Below are positions 1 through 7,132 of a stretch of 64,000 nucleotides of DNA, piece by piece. The first letter of the stretch is position 1. Every line of letters starts with the position of its first letter. Position numbers and translations under genes: made by a program. The notes under the pieces are model-generated. The model saw only the letters and a program-made list of their open reading frames with translations. It was not told the origin of the DNA and did not search any database. This DNA is from Clostridia bacterium (GTDB lineage: Bacteria > Bacillota > Clostridia > Oscillospirales > CAG-272). The stretch is from positions 1-64,000 of the forward strand of contig JAFURQ010000018.1 in the NCBI GenBank assembly GCA_017471825.1. Direction: 5' to 3'.

Positions 1-52
1 CACGACCTCTAGCGTGACAGGCTAGCGCTCTAACCAACTGAGCTACCAAGCC
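1..52 (-). tRNA. tRNA-Asp(GTC), 3' part missing at window edge
   Basis: Read on the minus strand this gives the acceptor strand GGCTTGG (46-52), a GCTC...GAGC D-arm, and a 5-bp anticodon stem enclosing the loop CTGTCAC, so the anticodon is GTC (Asp). The T-arm and 3' end lie beyond position 1. It follows the tRNA-Val gene on the same strand and is probably in the same tRNA operon. Confidence 0.9.
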
Positions 53-63
53 ATACCCGATAA

Positions 64-82
64 AAGAAGGTTAAACCTTCTT
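64..82 (-). repeat. Perfect inverted repeat between the two tRNA genes
   Basis: Nine-base arms (64-72 and 74-82) around a single base. On the minus strand the hairpin is followed by TTTTAT. It could be an intrinsic terminator or a processing hairpin. Because tRNA-Asp lies directly downstream with no visible promoter of its own, a processing role seems at least as likely. Confidence 0.5.
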
Positions 83-175
83 GGTGGAAAGTACATGGGC
101 TCAGGGTTGCAAGCAACCCGTCAAATATGCAGAGCATATTTGCGAGAGGTTCGAGCCCCACTGTGTGCGACTCTT
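79..175. repeat. Structured element carrying a duplicated tRNA-Val 3' end
   Basis: Bases 79-95 are identical to 194-210, the 3' end of tRNA-Val with its encoded CCA, and GGGCTC follows in both copies. The rest does not form a tRNA. It contains a perfect hairpin GGGTTGC/GCAACCC (104-119), a second perfect hairpin AAATATGC/GCATATTT (about 123-141), and an outer pairing GGGCTC (97-102) with GAGCCC (about 152-157). Together these make a cloverleaf-like junction. A T-arm-like GGTTCGAGCCCC is readable on the plus strand. No function is known to me; it may be a degenerate or rearranged tRNA copy or a tRNA-borne repeat. Confidence 0.45.
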
Positions 176-196
176 TTCTCATCCCATATATTTTCT

Positions 197-272
197 TGGT
201 GGAAAGTACAGGGCTCGAACCTGTGACCCTCTGCTTGTAAGGCAGATGCTCTCCCAACTGAGCTAACCTTCC
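197..272 (-). tRNA. tRNA-Val(TAC)
   Basis: A complete 76-nt tRNA on the minus strand. The acceptor stem is GGAAGGT with ACTTTCC, the discriminator is A and CCA is encoded (197-199). The anticodon loop CTTACAA gives anticodon TAC (Val). D- and T-arms are canonical. A consensus promoter lies just upstream at 288-316. Confidence 0.96.
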
Positions 273-287
273 GTTAAACGCTTAATT

Positions 288-316
288 ATTATATCAAAGG
301 CTTCGGGGTTTGTCAA
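288..316 (-). promoter_or_regulatory. Promoter of the tRNA-Val/Asp operon
   Basis: On the minus strand TTGACA (311-316) and TATAAT (288-293) are separated by 17 bp, a perfect housekeeping promoter. The predicted start is about 10 nt upstream of tRNA-Val. Confidence 0.85.
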
Positions 317-409
317 TACTTTTCTGAAAAAAATACAAAAAAATTCACAAAGTGCCCTCTGCGTCATATTTTTAAAAAAATATTAACGGTATTTTGCGAG
401 AGTAGGTTG

Positions 410-438
410 TTGACACCTTTTGCTTGCGGTGTTATAAT
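410..438 (+). promoter_or_regulatory. Promoter of the hydrolase-M16 peptidase operon
   Basis: TTGACA (410-415), a 17-bp spacer and TATAAT (433-438). The start site should fall near 445. That excludes the ATG at 444 as the start codon of the next gene and favours the ATG at 477. Confidence 0.87.
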
Positions 439-476
439 TATTATTGTATATTTTACTGTATTTGGGAAAGAAAAAT

Positions 477-1418
477 ATGATTTGGATAATAATTGCCGCG
501 ATAGTGCTGTTTTTCGGCGGCTTTGTTTTCAGTCTTTTTTACGCACATAAAAAGGCTTTTTATTCGGACAGAAAACATAAATACGATCCGCACAGAAGTC
601 TGTCGCGCCATCCCGACGACCCAACCGTTGAGCTTCGGCGGCAAAAGATAGATGAAATGCTGGCTCTTGATGCGGAGCGCGTTTTTATTACTGCGCGCGA
701 CGGGTTGAGGCTTTCTGCACGCTACCGACATTTGCACGACGGGGCGCCCGTTGTGATTATGTGTCACGGATTCAGGAGCTCTGCCGACAGTGACTTTGCC
801 GGGCTTGCCGATATATGCTTTTCGGCAGGGTATAACACACTGCTCATCGACCAGCGTGCGCACGGCGAAAGCGAGGGAAGCGTGATTTCCTACGGAATTC
901 GGGAGAGATGGGACGTAATTGAGTGGATAAAATATATAAATGAAAGATTTGGCGAGAAAACACCTATAATTCTTTACGGTGTTTCTATGGGAGCGGCTAC
1001 CGTGCTTATGGCATCGGGAGAGGAGCTTCCGAGTAACGTTTTGGGTGTTATTGCCGACTGTCCTTATTCCTCGCCTTATGATATAATTGTAAAGGTAGGG
1101 GGGAGCCGTCTTGCAGGGTGGCTTGTTTGCATCGGTGCGCGGCTTCACGGCTTCAGTATGTCCTCTGCATCGCCCGTTGAGGCGGTGAAAAAAACGAAGC
1201 TGCCGATACTTTTGCTACACGGTGATGAGGACAGATTTGTTCCGTATTATATGAGCGAAAAAATAGCAAAGGCAAACCCCGATATACGTTTTGAAACCAT
1301 ACATTCAAAAAAGCACGCGCGGTCATATTTCGACGAGCCGGAGAAGTATACGTCGTGCGTGCGCGGATTTATAACGCGAGTTATTGAAAATAATGAAAGC
1401 AACGGAGACATTAAATGA
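477..1418 (+). CDS. Membrane-anchored alpha/beta hydrolase (BAAT/dienelactone-type)
   Basis: A 313-aa serine hydrolase of the alpha/beta fold. The first 22 residues are one hydrophobic helix, so the enzyme is probably anchored with its catalytic domain outside, or is a signal-anchor protein. HGF at 97-99 is the oxyanion-hole motif, GVSMG places the nucleophile at Ser170, and the conserved Asp (HGDEDRFVP) and His (KKHARSY) follow near the C-terminus. The family is widespread in Clostridia and annotated as alpha/beta hydrolase or DUF-type esterase; the substrate cannot be inferred. The start at 477 is chosen because the promoter's -10 box ends at 438. The gene overlaps the M16 peptidase start by 4 nt (ATGA), so the two are translationally coupled. 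Confidence 0.85.
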   Translation: MIWIIIAAIVLFFGGFVFSLFYAHKKAFYSDRKHKYDPHRSLSRHPDDPTVELRRQKIDEMLALDAERVFITARDGLRLSARYRHLHDGAPVVIMCHGFRSSADSDFAGLADICFSAGYNTLLIDQRAHGESEGSVISYGIRERWDVIEWIKYINERFGEKTPIILYGVSMGAATVLMASGEELPSNVLGVIADCPYSSPYDIIVKVGGSRLAGWLVCIGARLHGFSMSSASPVEAVKKTKLPILLLHGDEDRFVPYYMSEKIAKANPDIRFETIHSKKHARSYFDEPEKYTSCVRGFITRVIENNESNGDIK

Positions 1419-4312
1419 ACATAGGCGAAAGGCTTTACGGCTTTGAAATCATCGGTAAAAAATACGTGAGGGAGCTCGGCTCCGACGTATATACAATGCG
1501 TCACGTGGGTTGCGGAGCAAGGCTTGTGCTTGTCGACCGTGAGGACGATAACAAAACCTTTTCAATATCCTTTAAAACGCTCCCCAAGGACAGCACGGGA
1601 GTTTTTCACATAATCGAGCATTCGGTTCTGTGCGGCTCGCGTAAATATCCCGTAAAGGATCCGTTTGTCGAGCTACTTAAGGGGTCGCTGAATACGTTTC
1701 TTAACGCTATGACCTTTCAGGACAAGACGATGTATCCTGTTTCTTCGCGAAATGACAGGGATTTTTTGAATCTTGTCGGCATATATATGGATGCCGTTCT
1801 TCATCCGCTCGTTGTGGAAAATCCGAACGCGTTTTACCAGGAGGGCTGGCATTACGAGGTTGATGAGAATACGGGAGCGCTTTCATACAAGGGCGTTGTT
1901 TTGAACGAGATGCGCGGAGATTATTCATCTCCCGAGGCGATTTCCGACAGGCATATGAATGCGATGCTTTACGAGGGCACACCTTATGCAGAGGATTCGG
2001 GAGGAGATCCCGAATGTATAGTCGATTTGTCATACGAGGAGTTTTGCCGTGCGCACAGCAGCTTTTATCATCCCTCGCGCGCGGAAATTTTCCTTGATGG
2101 CTCGGTAAAGCTTTGCGAGGTTTTGCCGCTTATAGATTCCTACCTTGCGGAATATACCGATTCGCCCGAGTGGGACGGTGCCGAAGAAAAATTATCCTCG
2201 AAGCGAACCTCGCCGATCTCAAAAACGGTTGAATATGAGATAAAGGAGGGAGAGGGAACCGCTAACAAGACAAGAGTATCGGTAGGCTTTCTCATATCCC
2301 GATTTGATAATCCCGAAAGAAGCGTTTCGTCAGGAGTGCTCCTCGGCACACTTTTCGGCAGTAACGAGGCTCCTGTAAAAAAGGCGATGCTCGATTCGGG
2401 GCTTTGCGAGGACGTGTGCTACACTATTCGCGACGGCATATTTGAGCACTCCGCAGAGGTTGAGTTTATAAACGTCAAGGACGGCAAGGAAGATGAGCTT
2501 TTGGCTGTTTTTCGTGACACGGTATCGGGCATAGTGAAAAACGGCATAGACAAATCCGAGCTTCTGGCGACGCTCAATTCCACCGAGTTCAGAATCAGGG
2601 AGAAGGATTACGGAAGCCTTCCGCTCGGTGTTGCGAATGCAATAATTTGTCTTGAATCCCTGCTGTACTCCGACGATCCGACTCAAAACTTTGAGTATGA
2701 GGATATGCTCGCATACCTGCGCGAAAAAATAGAGAGCGATTATTACGAGAGGCTTCTCGAACAGATTATTCTGAACAACGACAGACGGGCAACCCTTATA
2801 ATGCACCCGTCGCTTACTCTTGCCGGTGAAAGGCTTGAGAGGGAGAGGGCGCGTCTGTGCGAATATTCCGATGCACTTACAGAGGAGCAACGCGCAGAGC
2901 TCGTTGAGATGAATCGCGCTCTCATAGAGTGGCAGGAGGGCGAGGAAAGCGCGGAGAATCTCGCTACAATTCCTATGCTGACGATTGATGATATTTCAAA
3001 AACGGTTCCAAAAACGCCGACGGAGATATTGGAAATTGAGGGCGTGAAGGTTATATGCCACGATATAAAAACCTCGGGAATCGTTTACGCCGATCTTATA
3101 TTTGATATAACCGACATGGACGGGGATAGGCTCCCATTGCTTTCGGTTTTGAATCTTTTGCTTGGAAATCTCGCGACCGAGAAGCACAGCGCGATAGAGA
3201 TTCAAAGAATGATTAAAACGAATCTCGGCGGATTTGAGGCGAGGCTCACTGCCGTTTCTAATCACGGCGAGCCGCACATGTATTTGCAGGTGAGCATAAG
3301 CGCGCTTGAGAGTGCGAGAGAAAAAAATGCAGAAATAGCCGAGGAAATTCTCGAAAAAACTGTATTCAACGATTATTCTGCGATTAAAAATATAATCCGC
3401 CAAACCGTGATTTCGTCGGAGGAGGCCTTTGCGGCATCGGGACACCAGATAGCCCTGGGTCGCTCGTTTGCCATGTCAAGCATTGAGGCGGCGGCGAGAG
3501 AGTATTATTCGGGCTATGAGGCATACGTTGCGCTGAAGGAAATCGACGGAAAATTCGAGAGCGAGAGGGAAGCGGTTTGTGCAAGGCTTTCGCAAATGCT
3601 CTTCGAAATTATCTCGCGCCAAAGACTGACGGTCAGCCTTACGGGGTGCACGGATGCGGAATATGCAAAAAGGCTTATCTCCGTGATTAAAAACGGTGAA
3701 AAGGCGGCACCCGTGTGCAATATTTCGCTTATACCCAAGCGAAAGGAGGGTATAGAAATTCCTGCGCAGGTGTCCTTTGTGGGCTTCGGTCACAGCCTTG
3801 CGCTCATCGGAGAGCAGCCGAGCGGCTCGCTTGACGTTGCGCGAATGCTTGTCGGCTACGAATTCCTCTGGCCGAGGGTGCGTGTGCGCGGCGGTGCTTA
3901 CGGTGCCGGAATGACTGCGGGTCTGAGCGGCAATATAGGCTTTTATTCCTATCGCGACCCATCGCCCAAGAAAACCCTCGATTGCTTTGTCGAGATTGCG
4001 GAATTCTTGCGTGCCTTTGTCAAGGACGGACGGGATATTACAAAATATATAATAGGTGCGGTAGGCGATGCTGAGCCTGTAAAAACCCCGAGGACCCGGG
4101 GAGCCTTTGCTACGGCGAGATATTTGCGCGGAATCTCTTACGAGGAGTCCTGTGAGATACGCCGCTCTCTTATCGAAACCGATGCGAAGGAGCTTTTGCG
4201 AATAGCGGAGCTTATCGAGAGGTGCGTTGCCGACGGTGCGAGCTGTGTTGTGGCAGGCAAGGAAAAGCTCGCTACCCTTTCCGGAGAGCTTGACTGTGTT
4301 TTGAAAATATAA
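1415..4312 (+). CDS. M16C insulinase-family metallopeptidase (presequence protease/PreP-like)
   Basis: A 965-aa protein with the inverted zinc-binding motif HIIEH (His65, Glu68, His69) and a downstream NEMRG segment supplying the third zinc ligand. The length and the block after the zinc motif (SVLCGSRKYPVKDPF, then LLKGSLNTFLNAMTFQDKT) are those of the M16C single-chain proteases related to mitochondrial Cym1/PreP. These fold as four similar domains and degrade short unstructured peptides in a closed chamber. There is no signal peptide, so it should be cytoplasmic. A role in clearing peptides is family knowledge, not shown here. The start is fixed by the 4-nt overlap with the hydrolase stop. 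A bidirectional terminator begins at its stop codon. Confidence 0.92.
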   Translation: MNIGERLYGFEIIGKKYVRELGSDVYTMRHVGCGARLVLVDREDDNKTFSISFKTLPKDSTGVFHIIEHSVLCGSRKYPVKDPFVELLKGSLNTFLNAMTFQDKTMYPVSSRNDRDFLNLVGIYMDAVLHPLVVENPNAFYQEGWHYEVDENTGALSYKGVVLNEMRGDYSSPEAISDRHMNAMLYEGTPYAEDSGGDPECIVDLSYEEFCRAHSSFYHPSRAEIFLDGSVKLCEVLPLIDSYLAEYTDSPEWDGAEEKLSSKRTSPISKTVEYEIKEGEGTANKTRVSVGFLISRFDNPERSVSSGVLLGTLFGSNEAPVKKAMLDSGLCEDVCYTIRDGIFEHSAEVEFINVKDGKEDELLAVFRDTVSGIVKNGIDKSELLATLNSTEFRIREKDYGSLPLGVANAIICLESLLYSDDPTQNFEYEDMLAYLREKIESDYYERLLEQIILNNDRRATLIMHPSLTLAGERLERERARLCEYSDALTEEQRAELVEMNRALIEWQEGEESAENLATIPMLTIDDISKTVPKTPTEILEIEGVKVICHDIKTSGIVYADLIFDITDMDGDRLPLLSVLNLLLGNLATEKHSAIEIQRMIKTNLGGFEARLTAVSNHGEPHMYLQVSISALESAREKNAEIAEEILEKTVFNDYSAIKNIIRQTVISSEEAFAASGHQIALGRSFAMSSIEAAAREYYSGYEAYVALKEIDGKFESEREAVCARLSQMLFEIISRQRLTVSLTGCTDAEYAKRLISVIKNGEKAAPVCNISLIPKRKEGIEIPAQVSFVGFGHSLALIGEQPSGSLDVARMLVGYEFLWPRVRVRGGAYGAGMTAGLSGNIGFYSYRDPSPKKTLDCFVEIAEFLRAFVKDGRDITKYIIGAVGDAEPVKTPRTRGAFATARYLRGISYEESCEIRRSLIETDAKELLRIAELIERCVADGASCVVAGKEKLATLSGELDCVLKI

Positions 4313-4350
4313 AAAATAAGCGTACGTTTTTATCGTACGCTTATTTTTTT
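4312..4350. terminator. Bidirectional terminator between convergent genes
   Basis: Twelve-bp perfect stem AATAAGCGTACG/CGTACGCTTATT with A-runs and T-runs on both sides. It serves the M16 peptidase on the plus strand and overlaps the stop codon of the P-type ATPase on the minus strand. Confidence 0.9.
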
Positions 4351-6746
4351 CTTCCCTTGAAGGTTGGGGGTGTGAAGGTTGGTATATTAAGCGGCTTCTT
4401 TTTGAAGCGTCGCTCAAGAATTGCCTCAATTCTTCCTCTGAAAATCTGGAGTATTACAGCCCACACCACGCCTATTGAGAGCATGATGGCGAACACGGTC
4501 AGATTGTCCTTAATGGGAGTAAAGCCGAATATGTCGTTGAAGAAGAAAATTGACACGGGTATGACTATACCGAGCGCAAGTGCGACTATTCCGACAACGG
4601 CGGCACGCCATTTTGTAAAGGGAATACAGAGTGCGACAAGGTTGATAAAGCCGACGACTATGATTATTGCCATTGATATTGAATTGCTTGTTTCCTTTGA
4701 GAGCGGAATAGCGGAAAACTTATTCAAAATCATAAGAGCAAAAACGGGTATAAACATAGCGATTGCGTTGGGCAGGCTCTTGATTATGACCGATTCCAAG
4801 AAGGAGCCGACTATCCTTTTGTCGTTGGGCTCGAAGGCGAGTGCAAACGAGGCGAAGCCTATGATAAACAGCTCGAGCAGGAAGGTCTGGTTTGAAGTGA
4901 AGGGGGTGCCTGACATGGTGGCTATTGCTATGAAGGACACGAGCAATGAGAACATCGTTTTCATCAGGAACAGAACGGCTGACTGACGAACGTTGTTTAT
5001 GCATCTGCGGCCCTCGTGAACTACGTCGGGCAGGGTTGAGAAATCTGAATTGAGGAGCACTATTTGCGAAACCTTACGCGCTACCTCACTGCCGTCTGCC
5101 ATTGCTATGGCACAGTTGCTCTCCTTGAGCGCGAGCGTATCGTTAACTCCGTCACCCGTCATTGCGACGGTGTGGCCGTTGGTTTTCAGGGTTTTGATAA
5201 GCAGCACCTTTTGCTCGGGGGTAACTCTGCCGAATACGGCATATTCGTCTGCCGACTCGATAAGCTCGGTGTCGGATATGCTTTCGCAGGAGAGGTATTT
5301 GTCAGCGTTTATGATTCCGACCTTTTTGGCTATGGTGGAGACGGTTTCGGCGTGGTCGCCCGATATTACCTTTACGGTAACACCCTGCTCCTGAAAGCGC
5401 TGAATTATTTCGGGCGCGGCGGGGCGGATTCTGTCGTTGATTGCAACGAGCGCGAGCGGCGTTCCTTCGGCCTCTATATCGCTGTGCCTTGCTACGAGGA
5501 TAACGCGCTGACCGTTGCCTGCGTGGTGAGCGATGATTTTTTCCATCTCATCCGTTACGGGACAGGGGACGAAATGCGCGGCACCCACCGAAAAGGCGCC
5601 GATTCCCTCAATGTCAACGGCGGAGTATTTGCGCGCGGAGGAGAAGGGAACCTGTGAAATTATATTTTTGTCCGAAACGTCCTTACCAAAATAATCGGCA
5701 AGAGCGCGTGAGGTGTTGTTGAAGGATTGCTCACAGCCCTCGATATGTGCCATAATGCTGCGAAATTCTTCCTCGTCAGTTCCGTCGAGGATATGGAATG
5801 CCGCAACCTCCATCGTGCCGTCGGTAATCGTACCGGTTTTGTCAAGGCAAATCACGTCGGCAGAGGCGAGCATCTCTATGGAATACATATCCTGAACGAG
5901 AGTCTTTTTGGTAGCGAGCTTTATAACGCTTAAGGTCAGCGTCATAGTTACGAGAAGGTATATGCCCGCGGGAATCATCGTTGTAAGCGAGCCACAGGTG
6001 TAGACAAGAGCATCGACGAAATTTTTGTACTCGATATAGTTGCAAAGAAGCAATACCGCAGAAAGCGGAATCATAATCGAGCCGATAAGCCTGATAAGCT
6101 TTGTAAGGTCGTGGAAAAGGTTAGAGGAGGGCGCCTTGAACGCCTTTGCTTCCTTTTCGATTTTATGTATGTAATTGTCGCGTCCGACGCGCGTTACCTT
6201 TGCGTAAACGCTACCGCTAACGAGGAAGCTACCTGCAAGCAGAGTATCGCCCGCCTGCTTTTTTATTGCATCGGATTCGCCGGTGAGCATGCTTTCGTTT
6301 GCCTCGGCAACGCCGGAGATAACGACGGAGTCGGAGAGCACCTGCCTGCCGAGCTCAACGAGCATAACGTCACCGAGGACGATGTCGGAGGAGCTGATTG
6401 ACACAAGCTCGCCGTCCCTTATGACGCTTGCTCTCGGGTCGGTGGTTACGGAGAGCTTTTCGACCGTGTTCTTTGCCTTTATCTCCTGAATTATCGCTAT
6501 GGCGACGTTCAGAACGACAACCGCAAGGAACGTGAGCTGCTCGGGGCGTCCGCACAGAATGAGGACAAGCGTGATTATCGCCCAGATCAGATTAAAGAAG
6601 GTGAAAAGGTTATCCTTGATTATCTGGAAATAGCTTTTACCAACCTTTTCCTTACTGATATTCGATTTTCCTTCCTCGGCTAACCTTTTTGCCTCTTCGC
6701 TTGTGAGGCCCTCGGGGACGCCATGTATTTCTTCGTAAATTTCCAT
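4341..6746 (-). CDS. P-type cation-transporting ATPase (CtpE/Exp7-like)
   Basis: An 801-aa membrane pump. The actuator LTGES lies at 154-158, the phosphorylated Asp302 in DKTGT, and the hinge motif TGDGVND in the P domain. About ten hydrophobic segments are visible: two before the actuator domain, two between it and the P domain, and six at the C-terminus. The M4 ion-site segment reads MIPAG (257-261) instead of the PEGLP of SERCA-type pumps. The sequence around TGDGVND and the first helix after it resembles the mycobacterial CtpE / streptococcal Exp7 group, whose characterised members transport Ca2+. No heavy-metal CPC motif or HMA domain is present, so it is not a copper or cadmium pump. 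It is monocistronic, with its own promoter at 6782-6811 and an SD GAGG before the ATG. Ca2+ is the likeliest substrate, by homology only. Confidence 0.85.
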   Translation of the reverse strand: MEIYEEIHGVPEGLTSEEAKRLAEEGKSNISKEKVGKSYFQIIKDNLFTFFNLIWAIITLVLILCGRPEQLTFLAVVVLNVAIAIIQEIKAKNTVEKLSVTTDPRASVIRDGELVSISSSDIVLGDVMLVELGRQVLSDSVVISGVAEANESMLTGESDAIKKQAGDTLLAGSFLVSGSVYAKVTRVGRDNYIHKIEKEAKAFKAPSSNLFHDLTKLIRLIGSIMIPLSAVLLLCNYIEYKNFVDALVYTCGSLTTMIPAGIYLLVTMTLTLSVIKLATKKTLVQDMYSIEMLASADVICLDKTGTITDGTMEVAAFHILDGTDEEEFRSIMAHIEGCEQSFNNTSRALADYFGKDVSDKNIISQVPFSSARKYSAVDIEGIGAFSVGAAHFVPCPVTDEMEKIIAHHAGNGQRVILVARHSDIEAEGTPLALVAINDRIRPAAPEIIQRFQEQGVTVKVISGDHAETVSTIAKKVGIINADKYLSCESISDTELIESADEYAVFGRVTPEQKVLLIKTLKTNGHTVAMTGDGVNDTLALKESNCAIAMADGSEVARKVSQIVLLNSDFSTLPDVVHEGRRCINNVRQSAVLFLMKTMFSLLVSFIAIATMSGTPFTSNQTFLLELFIIGFASFALAFEPNDKRIVGSFLESVIIKSLPNAIAMFIPVFALMILNKFSAIPLSKETSNSISMAIIIVVGFINLVALCIPFTKWRAAVVGIVALALGIVIPVSIFFFNDIFGFTPIKDNLTVFAIMLSIGVVWAVILQIFRGRIEAILERRFKKKPLNIPTFTPPTFKGRKK

Positions 6747-6781
6747 CAGAAACCTCGGAATAATATTCTACTTTACCTTAA

Positions 6782-6811
6782 ATGATAGCATAAATTAAAG
6801 TTTAAAGTCAA
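6782..6811 (-). promoter_or_regulatory. Promoter of the P-type ATPase gene
   Basis: On the minus strand TTGACT (6806-6811) and TATCAT (6782-6787) are separated by 18 bp, about 36 nt upstream of the start codon. Confidence 0.65.
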
Positions 6812-6857
6812 CCTAAAACGCTATACTTTTTAAAAATTAAAAAACTGTTAAAAACTA

Positions 6858-6886
6858 TTGACAACAAATAAAATATGGTGTATTAT
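6858..6886 (+). promoter_or_regulatory. Promoter of the ileS leader
   Basis: TTGACA (6858-6863), a 17-bp spacer and TATTAT (6881-6886). Transcription should begin near 6893, giving a leader of about 240 nt before ileS. Confidence 0.82.
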
Positions 6887-6892
6887 TATATC

Positions 6893-7116
6893 GTTAAAGA
6901 CTTTGACGGAAAGAGTAGCCTCAGCAGATATGCAAAGCGAGTCGGGTATGGTGTGAGCCGATGCAAGGAGCTGTGTGTGAAAATCACTCCCGAGTCGCAG
7001 CCCGAAAACAGTAGGGTGAGCCGTAGGCACTGCGTTAAGGTGCGCATATTGATGGATATGTGGATTATAGCTTGTTTTATATTTTTCCCCATTTCATCGT
7101 GAAATGGGCTTTTTTG
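6893..7116 (+). promoter_or_regulatory. T-box leader (Ile) upstream of ileS
   Basis: Stem I elements are recognisable and align with the Trp T-box at 43339. Both contain the GA-rich AGAGTA motif (6912-6917 here) and the distal-loop GTATGGTGTGA. In both the specifier loop reads GAA-codon-ACTC/TCCGAG or ACTTCTGAG, which places the codon ATC (Ile) at 6983-6985, matching the downstream gene. Stem II/III-like sequence with CCGTAGG and GCGTTA follows, then a terminator at 7088-7116. The canonical antiterminator motif (AGGGTGGnACCGCG) is not visible. The class call rests on stem I, the specifier and the gene context. Confidence 0.72.
7088..7116 (+). terminator. Attenuator terminator of the ileS leader
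   Basis: Perfect 9-bp stem CCCATTTCA/TGAAATGGG with a TCG loop and a run of Ts, ending 16 nt before the ileS start codon. GATGGATATGTGG, about 35 nt upstream, can pair with the 5' arm and is a candidate antiterminator strand. Confidence 0.85.
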
Positions 7117-7132
7117 TTATATTGGAGGAAAG

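Noticed and set aside
81..266. Open frame over the tRNA region (61 aa, plus strand) and its minus-strand partner at 30-257
   Set aside because: Both run through tRNA-Val and the adjoining structured element; this is antisense or sense translation of tRNA sequence, a common false prediction.
444..476. Upstream ATG of the first hydrolase
   Set aside because: It lies 6 nt after the -10 box, at or before the transcription start, and has no ribosome binding site.
4357..6555. Several plus-strand open frames opposite the P-type ATPase
   Set aside because: They are antisense shadows of a gene with full catalytic motifs; none has a promoter or SD.
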